This document shows positions 18,001 through 25,322 of a stretch of 64,000 nucleotides of DNA, piece after piece. The translations under genes were made by a program, and so were the position numbers. The stretch comes from Oscillospiraceae bacterium (GTDB taxonomy: Bacteria > Bacillota > Clostridia > Oscillospirales > Ruminococcaceae), in NCBI GenBank assembly GCA_025757985.1, contig CP107210.1, positions 1,674,001 to 1,738,000 of the forward strand. Reading direction: 5' to 3'. A model generated the notes under the pieces. That model was not told where the DNA came from, made no database searches, and saw only the letters and a program-made list of their open reading frames with translations. Numbering within the stretch: position 1 is the stretch's first letter; every line of letters starts with the position of its first letter.

Positions 18001-18154
18001 AGCCCAGCATTGCATTTATCATGCGGGCGTAACTAGGCAGAATGACGTTGGCTGCAAACAACAGCACTGCCATGACAACTGCCAGCACAGCCAGAATACC
18101 TGTGTGCAGAATATGGCCTACAATTTGCAGTGGTGTGAGTTTTTTCTTTTGCAT
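15074..18154 (-). CDS. membrane-anchored GH3 glycosidase with reversed domain order
   Basis: GH3 protein of 1026 residues whose usual domain order is swapped. An N-terminal membrane helix (about residues 14-38) is followed by the alpha/beta sandwich (EGVVLLKNDGALPLAEDTTV), then the FnIII-like part (YPFGYGLSYTTFDWSDF). The catalytic barrel comes last, with YIKHFAFNDQENHRGD and the nucleophile in AVITDNANTG (about D898). A second hydrophobic segment (VVNILCTLLLILLAYRVF) and a Lys/Ala-rich tail close the protein. With two anchors the catalytic part should face outside. The order sandwich-first, barrel-last is known in some rumen and gut GH3 enzymes. The start follows AAGGAGGAGAAAA. Substrate is probably a beta-glucoside or xyloside; this is not decided by the sequence. 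Confidence 0.92.
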   Translation of the reverse strand: MQKKKLTPLQIVGHILHTGILAVLAVVMAVLLFAANVILPSYARMINAMLGYKKSWDNSKVQTEGLDLDYNTADYTADTIGDAEKDLTDRINNEGVVLLKNDGALPLAEDTTVSLFSANSKQNVGAGLMGGGSPLNTALTERGLNVNETLWNFYTQGAGAGYGLASGSISFGDAEDFRINECPLSVMQGESGLLDSVQGTTPVYILKRVAGEGRDMPRSMYNHAASEEDKVRSYLEPDSTEREILQYLNDNYDNTVLIVNSNAALELDWLADYPNIKSVLYAPTIGAAMADVLTGKVSPSGRTVDTFAADASASPAAQNFGDYAYYDENGSITKYNYVTYEEGIYVGYRYYETRYEDVVLGQGNAGDYDYAGEVVYPFGYGLSYTTFDWSDFKADWSGDTCTAQVTVTNTGDMAGKDVVELYVQSPYTDYDKANGVEKPAVELVGYGKTSELAPGASETVSVTFTKDQLKAYDASGAKTYILDAGDYYITAAENAHDAINNVLAAKGKTVADGMTADGDAAFATVYTPANTETDTTTYAVDSRTGAAVTNQLDAAKGDAGYLTRSDWAGTFPKPDGEPSDVISTWGNEINGTDADGKPASYQYKKTAGAELVAQLDSTDSGNPTVGDTYEDEIVYGADNGLSLIDLRGKSYDDPMWNDLLDQLTADDYYNIITCSGYGVPAINSVGKPFVIDADTASGLIYGGTGTMFPNMMTLAQTWNQDLAQEYGTMIGNEAVIGGCDGWYAPSMNIHRTPFSGRNGEYYSEDPFLSGTVASKEVYGAATKGLYAYIKHFAFNDQENHRGDRDGQYGAATWLNEQSAREIYLKPFEMCMKLDDVTLNYVEKQADGSYKNATTTIPAALGVMTAFNRVGATWTGGSYALITGILRTEWGFNGAVITDNANTGVFMGGQQMIEAGGDMKLTYEKNSARWDDFDKDNAETYHYAREALHHVLYTTANTKAMNSAMPGSIYKDGPQVSTTVRTVVNILCTLLLILLAYRVFRVWKPSKRKLAKMEAKAAKKAAKKANT

Positions 18155-18410
18155 TTTTCTCCTCCTTGAATTTTGGTGGGGCTTTTGGCCCCTGCCTTTG
18201 TTCTGACCTTATTGTAGCAGAAAAGGGGCTTTGTGGCACAAAATTTGCATAACCTGTCGTTTTGGGCGCGCAATCTGTAATTGTAACAAAAAGATTACAA
18301 AAAGCGTAGTGCAAAGCGCACAAGACAAGGTCGCATCCCTTTGTGCAAAATTGCGGGTACGCGGCGCGGGCGGAGCAGAGCCCCGTCCCTACGAGCCGCG
18401 AGACAGAGTT

Positions 18411-18434
18411 GTAGGGGCCGGGCATACCCGGCCC
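18411..18434. repeat. GTAGGGGCCGGGC palindromic repeat, copy 1
   Basis: GTAGGGGCCGGGC followed by ATACCCGGCCC is a near-perfect palindrome. Related copies are at 55897-55920, 55968-55991 and 57465-57488, all between genes. The gap 18155-18522 otherwise holds a related GC-rich stretch (GCAGAGCCCCGTCCCTACGA at about 18375-18394), the terminator at 18487 and no gene. Confidence 0.75.
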
Positions 18435-18486
18435 GCAGCCTTCCGGCAATTTCCCGTTTTCCCATCCATCTCCCCCACACAAAAAT

Positions 18487-18514
18487 TCCCCCGCCGTTTC
18501 AACGCGGCGGGGGA
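18487..18514 (-). terminator. terminator of the chimeric kinase gene
   Basis: TCCCCCGCCG and CGGCGGGGGA form a perfect 10-bp stem with an eight-base loop. On the minus strand it is followed by ATTTTTGTG. It lies nine bases beyond the stop of the kinase/binding-protein chimera. Confidence 0.88.
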
Positions 18515-18522
18515 TGCTTCAT

Positions 18523-20018
18523 TTATTCATTCGTGGAGATATCCGTCCCGAAGTACTTCTCGCTCAATTCCTTCAGCGTACCGTCGGCGCGCATTTCCTC
18601 AATGGCGGTGTCGATGGCAGCGCGCAGGGTGGCGGTCTCGTCGCCCTTGCGCATCGGGATGGCAACCTCGTTCGCGTCCGCAGTCAGCACGGCGATTTTC
18701 GCGTTCGCGTCGGGGTGCTCCTTCATGTAATCATAGTAGGTCACCTCAGCGTTCAGCGTGGCATCAATGCGGCCGCTTAGCAGCAGCTCAAAGGTCTGGT
18801 TCAGGTCGTCCACACCGGTCACGGTTGCGCCGTACAGCTCAGCAATGCTTTTGATGCTTTTTATGCCGTAGCCATGCTCCTCGGTATCCTGTTTGGTTGT
18901 GACGATAGCGCCGTCCCGCAGCGTCGGCGGTGCGGGGGTGTAGTTCTGCACGCGGATGACCGCCATGTCACGGCAGCGGCTGATGTCCAGTGTGATGACC
19001 CGCTTAGACGCATCGTTTACCTGCGTCAGACACTCAATGGCATTGTCCAGCGCATTGCCCAGCAGGGAGTAAATGTGGTAGTGCTTCATATCCTCCAGAC
19101 AGCTGCCGTCTGCCGAGCAGACCAGCTGAATCCCTGCCTGCCCGCAGAGTGCCGACTTTTGGGTCAGTGTGATGTCCAGCGCCTTATTCCCGGTGAGATA
19201 GCGCAGGTTCAGGTTGTCCATTTCTTCTTCCAGACGGGCGCGTTCCTCATCTGTGGCGCGGGAATACTGCTGTTTCAGGTCATGGTAGCGGATGTTGATT
19301 TTTTCCATGTCTTTTTTGCCTGCTCATACTGCTGCTTGTCACATTCCAGCAGCTGCGCCAGCATTTCATTCTCTTGTTCCAGACTCTTGATGCTGCAATT
19401 TGAAAATTCCAGCGCCAGAATCGTGATGGCAAACAGGATGCAGAACGCATTCAGCGCCAGATAGGCCGTCAGGTAGGACTCTGCGCTGCTGTCCAGAACA
19501 TCCTCCAGCACAACACTCAGGTAGACCGCGGCAATCAGGAAAAAGCCGGAGTAAAGCACAGTCTTGACATTGTCAAACAGCAGGCGCCCGCGCCGGATGC
19601 GCAGGGTGAACAGCAGGTAGATGACCAGACAGACCACAAGGTTGCTGAAAAGCAGAATGACAAAGGTAACGAGCCTGTCTGTGCGGCCATGCTGAAGCAG
19701 CCAAATAAAAGGCATATAGGCCAGCTTACTGGCAATGTGCTGCACCGCGTAGGCACAGGTTGTATAAAACAGAGCGTGCAGCGGGCTGCAGTCAAAGCTG
19801 AACCATATCAGAGCAAACAGCAGCGCCGTATACAGCAGCAATTTTGCCCAAAACGGCAGGAATGTCAGGGTGTCCGTCAGCACAAGAAAAACGCATACAC
19901 CCGCCGCCAGCCGCGGAACGAAACAGCTGCGGCGCTGCCCCCACGGGACAAACAGGCAGGCGCACAGAATCATACCCAGCTGGATTTGCTGGCTCAGTAT
20001 CCAATTTATGACCGGCAC
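18523..20018 (-). CDS. GHKL sensor kinase, split frame, fused to amino-acid-binding protein tail
   Basis: The N-terminal frame (start GTG 20018 after AGGAG, stop 19275) encodes about six membrane helices and a coiled coil ending QYEQAKK. The kinase continues in the -1 frame (ATG 19308 to 18523): the DHp-like INIRYHDLKQQY, the N-box LGNALDNAIECL and the G-box EEHGYGIKSIKSIAE. A -1 slip at A AAA AAG (19317-19311) would join them as AKKDMEKINIRYHDL, giving about 498 residues. The last strands of the ATPase domain are replaced after AELYGAT by about 95 residues nearly identical to the end of the binding protein at 47096-47935 (DDLNQTFELL, LSEKYFGTDIST). It overlaps the LytTR regulator gene by 13 bases. 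Either a frameshift-controlled chimeric kinase or a decayed gene. Confidence 0.75.
18538..18840 (-). repeat. duplicated 3' part of amino-acid-binding protein gene
   Basis: This roughly 300-base stretch closely matches 47107-47405 on the same strand, with long shared runs such as CTCAATGGCGGTGTCGATGG and CCCTTGCGCATCGGGAT. The frame is preserved, so the protein tails are almost the same (STNE here, STND there). The junction with kinase sequence lies at about 18825-18842, where both genes encode YGATVT. It is a partial gene duplication. Confidence 0.9.
19311..19317 (-). promoter_or_regulatory. A AAA AAG slippery heptamer (possible -1 frameshift)
   Basis: In the frame of the kinase N-terminus the codons are GCA AAA AAG ACA, which contains the heptamer A AAA AAG used for -1 frameshifting in bacterial dnaX and many IS elements. 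The -1 frame after AAG reads GAC ATG GAA AAA ATC and continues the kinase. The ATG inside (19308) could also restart translation. No clear downstream pseudoknot was worked out. A one-base loss in an A7 run would look the same. Confidence 0.5.
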
Positions 20019-20764
20019 GGATCTTCCCACTCCTTTTTTGCCATATATCGGGAGAATGCTTCGGTGAAGGCGTCCTTGTAGGTGCGCCCGATGGGCAGTG
20101 CCGCCCCGCCGACATAGACATTCATACGGCTTACCGCCGTGATACAGCGCAGGTTCACAAGGTAACTGGCGCTGCATCGCACAAAGCCGTAGGGTGTCAG
20201 CTGCGCCGCGATTTCCTGCATCGAACCGCGGTTTTTGATGATCTCGGTCTTACCGTCCTCGCCGCACAGGTTGTACAGCAGGTCGTGCTGGCGTACCTCC
20301 ACATAGGCGATTTCCGCTGCATCCAGCAGCCGCGTCACGGTGCCGTCCTTGACGACAATGTGCGGCGGCGTAACCTTTTGACCGGCGCGCTTTTGCAGCG
20401 CCTTCAGCGCCCGCGTCAGATACATATGGAAGGAGTACCACTGTATAGGCTTTACAATAAAGCCCAGCGCGCCAACGCTGTACCCGTTCAGCGCGAATTG
20501 CTGCAAATTCGTGCAAAAAATGAGGATGACGTCTTGATCTGTCTCCCGAATTTTTTCGGCCAGTTCCATGCCGGACATCTGCGGCATATCAATGTCCAGA
20601 TATAAAATGTCAAAATCACGGTCTTGCGCCGCCAGATAGACTGCCGCGCAGTCGAACTCCTGTACGTTCAGTTCTGTGCCGTTCTCCGCGCTAAACCGTG
20701 CCAGCGCCTGTTTCAGTTGGTCTCTTTCTTGTTTTTCATCGTCCACAATGCCGATTCGGATCAC
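20006..20764 (-). CDS. LytTR-family response regulator
   Basis: AgrA/LytR-type regulator of 252 residues. The receiver domain has IVDDEKQERD at the start and the phosphorylated Asp in YLDIDMPQMSG (D57). The C-terminal LytTR domain (about 135-240) shows AEIAYVEVRQHDLLYN and the FVRCSASYLVNL region. The start ATG at 20764 is the first of the operon. Its end overlaps the start of the GHKL kinase, the standard arrangement for a regulator/kinase pair. Since the kinase is split and chimeric, the regulator may be uncoupled or may respond to another kinase. No AgrD-like peptide gene is visible nearby. Confidence 0.92.
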   Translation of the reverse strand: MIRIGIVDDEKQERDQLKQALARFSAENGTELNVQEFDCAAVYLAAQDRDFDILYLDIDMPQMSGMELAEKIRETDQDVILIFCTNLQQFALNGYSVGALGFIVKPIQWYSFHMYLTRALKALQKRAGQKVTPPHIVVKDGTVTRLLDAAEIAYVEVRQHDLLYNLCGEDGKTEIIKNRGSMQEIAAQLTPYGFVRCSASYLVNLRCITAVSRMNVYVGGAALPIGRTYKDAFTEAFSRYMAKKEWEDPCRS

Positions 20765-20902
20765 CGTGCGTTCCTCCCTCCGCGCAAGGTTCTATATAAA
20801 TATGATATACCCCCGAACGCAGCCGCGTCAACCTTTTACGAGTGAATCGCCCAATTTTTTCAAGATATTTCCAGAACGCCGCGTGCTGGGTATGGAAGAT
20901 TC

Positions 20903-20968
20903 TTGACCACCGTATGACCACTACTGTGCAGTAGCACTATAAAACATTGAAAAAACCTGTTGTGACAA
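20903..20968 (+). repeat. left part of interrupted 111-bp target block
   Basis: From TTGACCACCGTATGACCACT to CCTGTTGTGACAA this matches 11568-11633. The match stops exactly at the element's left end. The right part is 35631-35675. AA is present at both junctions (20967-20968 and 35629-35630), consistent with the 2-bp core duplicated by a serine recombinase. Confidence 0.88.
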
Positions 20969-20990
20969 GGCTTAATAGTGACAAGTAACT
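20969..20990 (+). repeat. left terminal inverted repeat of element
   Basis: It begins GGCTTAATAGTGACAAG and matches the complement of the right end (GGCTTAACAGTGATAAG) at 19 of 22 positions over its full length. It lies directly after host GTGACAA and 33 bases from the recombinase stop codon, as expected for recombinase recognition arms. Confidence 0.85.
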
Positions 20991-21022
20991 ATTTTGTCGC
21001 AGAGAACGGTGTGACCCGAAGG

Positions 21023-22669
21023 TCACGCCGTTTTTCTGTGTTCATAGGTTGTTTGCGTGATGATAGGCTCGGAAATAACGGGAATATCTACATCGTCCAC
21101 GAAGTTGAAGAAAATCTTCACTTTCTGCTTGCGCTTGCCGCTGGATTTGTCCGGGGCATAGACGATGATTTTCTTGATATACTCGTTCACGATGGTCTGT
21201 GTCAGCTCCTCCACATCCACATATTTCTGTGTCAGGGCGATAAAGGCATCCAGACCGTCGTTCATTTCTTCCCGCTGTTCCACCCATTCTTCGATAACTT
21301 CAATTTCGAGCTTTAACCGTTCCTGCTCCGCTTCATAGTCCGCAGACATCTTTCTGTATCTGTCCTGATTGAGATTTCCAAGAACATAGTCCTCGTACAG
21401 CCGGGCGATGATGACATCCAGATCGGCAAGGCGTTTCTTTGCCTGTTCCAGCTTCTTTTTGTCATCCCGGATGCTGCGCTCCTGGTCAGTCCTGCGGCAT
21501 TGCAGCCATTCCTCCTGAAAACCGTCCACATCGCTTCGGATATACTCATTGACTGCCCGGATGCGTTCCAGAACGATTTCACGAAGCACATCTTCCCGGA
21601 TATAGTGGGCAGTACAAGTACCACGGTTGCTCTTGTAGTTGTTGCAGACGTAGTGATCCTGCTTGCCCTCAAAGCTTTTGCTTGTGGCAAAGTGGAGCTT
21701 GCCGCCGCAATCGGCACAAAACAGAAGCCCGGAGAACAATCCCTGCCGTTCCGCTTTTGCGGGGCGGCGTTTGTTTTTCCTCAGTTCCTGCACCCTGTCA
21801 AACTGTGCCTGAGATACAATCGCTTCCTGTGTGTCCGGCAGATAAAACATATTCTCCGGCTCATTGGGAATCCGCTTTTTCAGCTTGTAGGACTTGGAAT
21901 AAGTCTTGAAGTTGCAGGTACAGCCTGTGTACTCCTGCCGTTCCAAAATCCCTGCAATGGACTGGTTGCCCCAGTGGTACGGTCTTTCCGGCATCGGCTT
22001 TTTCTTTCGCTTGGCATAGAGTGCCTTTGCGGTCATAATCTGCTTTTCTTCCAGAATCCTTGCAATCTGCTCCGGGCCTTTGCCGTCAATGCAAAGGTCG
22101 AAGATGAGCTTGACTACCGGAGCCGCTTCTTCATCCAGAATCCAGTGATCCTTGTCCTCCGGGTCACAGCGGTATCCGTAGGGCGGTTTGCCCATGTGCT
22201 TCCCACTGGTTCCTCTCTGCCGCAAACTGACACGGACTTTCTTGCTGGTATCACGGGGATACCACTCGTTGAACAGATTACGGATTGCGGCGAAGCCCTC
22301 GCTGTCTCCCCGGTTGCTGTCTACGCCATCATTTATAGCGATAAAGCGGACATCATAACTCGGAAAGATAATATCCGTATATTGTCCAACAGTCAGATAG
22401 TCACGACCAAAGCGGCTGAGGTCTTTGACCAGCCAGCAGCCCACAAGCCCCTGCTTGACAAGCTCAAAGCCTTCCTGCACACCGGGACGATTGAAGTTCG
22501 TCCCCGTATAACCGTCATCCACCAGAATTTTCAGGTTTGTATACCCGTGGTCACGGGCATATCGGGTTAAATACTCTCTCTGATTTGCGATACTGTTACT
22601 CTCGCCTTCCTGGGCATCCTCGTTGCTCAGACGGCAATAGAGAATGGTAATTTTCTGCTGATCCAACAT
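21023..22669 (-). CDS. tnpX: large serine recombinase, TnpX-like
   Basis: Site-specific recombinase of 548 residues that should excise and insert the element through a circular form. The N-terminal resolvase domain has YCRLSNED with catalytic Ser15, DDGYTGTNFNRPG and DLSRFGRDYLTVGQY. The recombinase domain follows (GKPPYGYRCDPEDKDHW), then a zinc ribbon (LLFCADCGGKLHF and YVCNNYKSNRGTC) and a C-terminal coiled coil. The ATG at 22669 is right after AGGAGGATATT; the frame is open 87 bases further upstream but without a ribosome site. Its position at the left end, reading outward, matches Tn4451-like elements. Confidence 0.95.
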   Translation of the reverse strand: MLDQQKITILYCRLSNEDAQEGESNSIANQREYLTRYARDHGYTNLKILVDDGYTGTNFNRPGVQEGFELVKQGLVGCWLVKDLSRFGRDYLTVGQYTDIIFPSYDVRFIAINDGVDSNRGDSEGFAAIRNLFNEWYPRDTSKKVRVSLRQRGTSGKHMGKPPYGYRCDPEDKDHWILDEEAAPVVKLIFDLCIDGKGPEQIARILEEKQIMTAKALYAKRKKKPMPERPYHWGNQSIAGILERQEYTGCTCNFKTYSKSYKLKKRIPNEPENMFYLPDTQEAIVSQAQFDRVQELRKNKRRPAKAERQGLFSGLLFCADCGGKLHFATSKSFEGKQDHYVCNNYKSNRGTCTAHYIREDVLREIVLERIRAVNEYIRSDVDGFQEEWLQCRRTDQERSIRDDKKKLEQAKKRLADLDVIIARLYEDYVLGNLNQDRYRKMSADYEAEQERLKLEIEVIEEWVEQREEMNDGLDAFIALTQKYVDVEELTQTIVNEYIKKIIVYAPDKSSGKRKQKVKIFFNFVDDVDIPVISEPIITQTTYEHRKTA

Positions 22670-22749
22670 AATATCCTCCTTCGGTGGTTGGTCAGCCGAC
22701 AGTACCGTTGTGCATATTGGAATTATATCATGCTTTTGTGTCGCAGTCA

Positions 22750-23052
22750 TTAACAAATCACCCCCTTGTCAGAAAAAATGAGCCGTTTTACCTTGTCGGT
22801 AAGTGGCTCATTTCCATCACACTCCGTTTCAATCACATACCATGTGTTTCCGATCTTGCACTCAATGGTTTTGCAGAAAGAGGACTGTGCCGCTTCCCAA
22901 CGCTTGCGGCATTCTTCCAGAAAATCAATAGGCGGCTCAAAAATCGGATCGAAGCAGGAGCAAATATCAATATAGCCGATGGCATCGTTGATTTCTTCCA
23001 TCGGGGCATCTTCCATAATCATCTTGTTAATTTCATCTACGGTTTTCTTCAT
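22750..23052 (-). CDS. TnpW-like transposon protein with N-terminal extension
   Basis: About 100 residues. The C-terminal 40 residues (ECKIGNTWYVIET, LTDKVKRLIFSD) resemble the TnpW family of Tn4451-like elements, which has an IGxTxYxV motif followed by a basic KIKRLI-like helix. The first 60 residues, including the acidic MIMEDAPMEEINDAIGYIDI, are not part of TnpW as I know it. The start is ATG 23052 or TTG 23058; AAAGGA fits the TTG better. The gene lies between the relaxase and recombinase genes and may tune transfer or excision. Function unknown. Confidence 0.7.
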   Translation of the reverse strand: MKKTVDEINKMIMEDAPMEEINDAIGYIDICSCFDPIFEPPIDFLEECRKRWEAAQSSFCKTIECKIGNTWYVIETECDGNEPLTDKVKRLIFSDKGVIC

Positions 23053-23070
23053 AGGCAAATAGTTCCTTTC

Positions 23071-24360
23071 TTAAATTTCCATGTCCTGTCCACGATTGCG
23101 GGCAGGGTGTTTGTGTTCATACAGTTCCTTTCCCCTGGCGAGGATGGCATTGATAAAAGCCCAGACCTTTTCAGATGCAATCTCAATCGCATCCAGGAAA
23201 GGCTGGGCTTTTTGTTTCAGCTCCTCATAGTCTTTGTTCAGTTTTTCAAAACGGTCTTTCCATATCTTTGCGTTTTTATCTGCCTGCTCGAATTTCTGCT
23301 TGTATTTCAGCTTCTCAGACTTTTCCGCAAAGCTGCTGACCGCATAATCCTTTAGCGTGCGGCACTCATCCGCCGTCATGGTAACATTTCCCGTAATGGG
23401 ATTTTTCTTGCCCATCGACTCAATCTCATGTGCAGTCATAGCAACAGACTTAGCAGCCTGAGTTTCCTTTTTCAGAGCTTCCAGTTTCTTTTTCTGCTTC
23501 TCCGTGGCAGCTTTGGCATCCGCTAAGCTCTGCTCGGCCTGTGCCACCTGTCCGGTCACAGCTTCCAAACGCTGCTGTTCGGCCTGTACCTTGAACTGTG
23601 TCACCGTCAGATGTTCTTCGGTGCTGCCACATTCTCCACGCTCTACATCGGTATAACCAGCGTTTCGCATGAAATTGAAAAAGTCATCCTGCAGCACACT
23701 GTAGGACGACTTCAAAATCTTTTTCCCTTTTGCGTTCAACATAGGATTTCCGTTTTCATCAAGAACGGGTTTGGATTCCCACTTCTTACTGCGGCTGACC
23801 TGTGTGATCGTTTCCTTTACCGTTCCCCGGAGGGATTCATCCTTGCATCGCTTCGACCACAGGATTTGTTTCTCCACCACCGGGATATAAACCACATGAA
23901 GGTGATAGTGGTACACATCCTCACCCAGAGCTTCCGACATTGCCCGGTTGCGCTCGTCGGCATGCATTACAGCGGAGAGGATATACTGCTCACCGCCCAC
24001 GATCTCCACGGCGGCTTTATAGGCATCGGCATAAAACTGTTTTGCAAACTCATAGCCGCCGTGGTTGTAGAAATAAGCGGAGTTCACATCGAAAACCAAC
24101 TCGCCATATTTGACGGCATCCGGTTTCAGCCCTCTGGTGGAGATGATCTTGTCCTGCTCCATCTGCTCAAACATTTTTACATAATCGTCAGTGGGAGACT
24201 TGAAGTGAACATTCAGCGCAGTACGTTCCGGCACGATGTCCACATTGGAATAACGGTCTTTTTCACGCTCATTGTGTTCCTGTACTTTTGTCACATCATC
24301 CGGAGTTTCCAAGTCCTGATTTCTGGCTAAGGTACGATCAATTCCATCATTTCTTGCCAT
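23071..24360 (-). CDS. MobV-family relaxase (Pre/Mob, TnpZ-like)
   Basis: Relaxase of 429 residues that should nick oriT and lead the strand into a recipient through another element's secretion system. The start ATG follows AAAGGACAAAAATCT; the frame extends 96 bases further upstream but has no ribosome site there. Visible Pre/Mob features are RNQDLETPDDV and RYSNVDIVPERTALN near the N-terminus, and YHYHLHVVYIPV, the metal-binding HxH of MobV enzymes. The C-terminal 200 residues are a long Lys/Glu/Gln-rich coiled coil (about 270-400). A candidate oriT lies just upstream at 24422-24449, as in pMV158 and Tn4451. Confidence 0.93.
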   Translation of the reverse strand: MARNDGIDRTLARNQDLETPDDVTKVQEHNEREKDRYSNVDIVPERTALNVHFKSPTDDYVKMFEQMEQDKIISTRGLKPDAVKYGELVFDVNSAYFYNHGGYEFAKQFYADAYKAAVEIVGGEQYILSAVMHADERNRAMSEALGEDVYHYHLHVVYIPVVEKQILWSKRCKDESLRGTVKETITQVSRSKKWESKPVLDENGNPMLNAKGKKILKSSYSVLQDDFFNFMRNAGYTDVERGECGSTEEHLTVTQFKVQAEQQRLEAVTGQVAQAEQSLADAKAATEKQKKKLEALKKETQAAKSVAMTAHEIESMGKKNPITGNVTMTADECRTLKDYAVSSFAEKSEKLKYKQKFEQADKNAKIWKDRFEKLNKDYEELKQKAQPFLDAIEIASEKVWAFINAILARGKELYEHKHPARNRGQDMEI

Positions 24361-24421
24361 AGATTTTTGTCCTTTCTTTAAGATTTGCAGACAGCGGAGG
24401 GCTGAGGAACGGCACTTTTTC

Positions 24422-24449
24422 AAAGTGTAATAACCCACTATTACACTTT
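24422..24449 (-). other. candidate origin of transfer (oriT) with nic site
   Basis: An 11-bp perfect inverted repeat (AAAGTGTAATA and TATTACACTTT, six-base spacer) lies 62 bases upstream of the MobV start. Read on the minus strand it contains TAGTGGGTTATTACACTTT, close to the pMV158 nick region TAGTGTG/TTATACTTT (from memory). The predicted nick is between minus-strand G at 24434 and T at 24433. Within 24361-24706 there is also a hairpin at 24528-24569 and no gene I can support. Confidence 0.75.
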
Positions 24450-24527
24450 CATCCATGCTGGCTACAAAGTGCCGTGGGCTCTCCGAGGGCTCTCCCGAGG
24501 GGGAATGCGGTCACTGCGGTGACCTCT

Positions 24528-24569
24528 GCTGACCAAGGCAAAATGTCTGCGCCTTTTACCTTGGTCAGC
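24528..24569. repeat. long hairpin in oriT region
   Basis: GCTGACCAAGGCAAAA pairs with TTTTACCTTGGTCAGC at 15 of 16 positions with a 10-base loop. There is no long T-run after it on either strand, so it is not a classic terminator. It lies between oriT and the small HTH-like gene and may serve transfer or replication of single-stranded DNA. Confidence 0.6.
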
Positions 24570-24706
24570 CCGTCTGCATGAAGCTGTTCTGCGGAACATT
24601 TCTTGCAGACGATGGCAGCGAAAACCGTATCTTTCACTGCCTGTCCATGGGCAGCACTGCGGTGCGCCTATGGGGACGGGAGATGCGGAGGGCTGTTGCC
24701 GGGGTA

Positions 24707-24922
24707 TCACTTCTCCCGTCTTTTCTGCCATACGATGTCGTAACCAAGCACAGCGGCAAGCTCCAATACTTCCTTGTATCGTATACTTTCCCGCTGTAAT
24801 TTTGCGGACAGGTTGGAAACGCTGTCGCTCCATCCGTACTCGTCCGAGAGCAGGTCAACAACTTCCTGCATGGTCATCCCGGCACGGATGATCTGTGCCT
24901 TTATTTCGTTGCGTATATTCAT
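24707..24922 (-). CDS. small HTH-like protein of the element
   Basis: A 71-residue protein starting MNIRNEIKAQIIRAG, with MQEVVDLLSDEYGWSDSV and NLSAKLQRESIRYKEVLELA forming a likely helix-turn-helix and ending WQKRREK. Similar small proteins are widespread in Bacillota mobile elements and are sometimes misannotated as flavin-dependent oxidoreductases, which are far longer. GGAGG lies upstream of the ATG at 24922; an ATG 18 bases earlier has no ribosome site. It probably regulates the replication or transfer genes beside it. Confidence 0.75.
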   Translation of the reverse strand: MNIRNEIKAQIIRAGMTMQEVVDLLSDEYGWSDSVSNLSAKLQRESIRYKEVLELAAVLGYDIVWQKRREK

Positions 24923-25322
24923 ATTGATAAAATCCTCCATAATTCAGTTCATGTGTCGGTGCAACCTCTGCGCTCCAAGGTGGAGTGGATGCACCGAACA
25001 GTGAAAAATCTGCAATCTCCGAAATCCGTTCAGAATTTCGCTTGTGATGTCCTGTCCATATATGACCATATCCCACTTTGCCGTTTTGTGTGGTTTGGTC
25101 TGGAACAGTGAAAACACCCATTGTTCCGTGAACAGGGTACACGGTTCAGAGAAGCACGATTTCGTGAAATAGTTTCGTCCTGCGGTCAAAAACTTTGCTG
25201 TTTCCATTACCATTGATTTTTAATGCCCGAAAACAGGTCAGCTTTGAAAGCTGCTGTTTCCTATAACGGAAGAAAACAGGGGTAAATGCTGCGTACATAC
25301 GTACAGAGCATGACTGGCAAAA
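24923..25322. other. 400-base gap, candidate control or origin region
   Basis: No convincing gene. It contains GGAACA/TGTTCC flanking a short loop at about 25100-25126 and a related GAACAGGGTACACGGTTC just after, plus TACATACGTACAG near 25295. Its place between the HTH-like protein and the helicase/primase pair would suit a promoter or replication origin. That is position-based inference only. Confidence 0.35.

Noticed and set aside
15023..18169. Very long plus-strand open frame opposite the permuted GH3 gene
   Set aside because: It mirrors a GC-rich gene with clear GH3 motifs on the minus strand, has no family motifs and begins without a ribosome site.
24944..25213. Possible 89-residue protein upstream of the HTH-like gene
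   Set aside because: No ribosome site and no recognisable features; it lies in the likely control region of the replication block.
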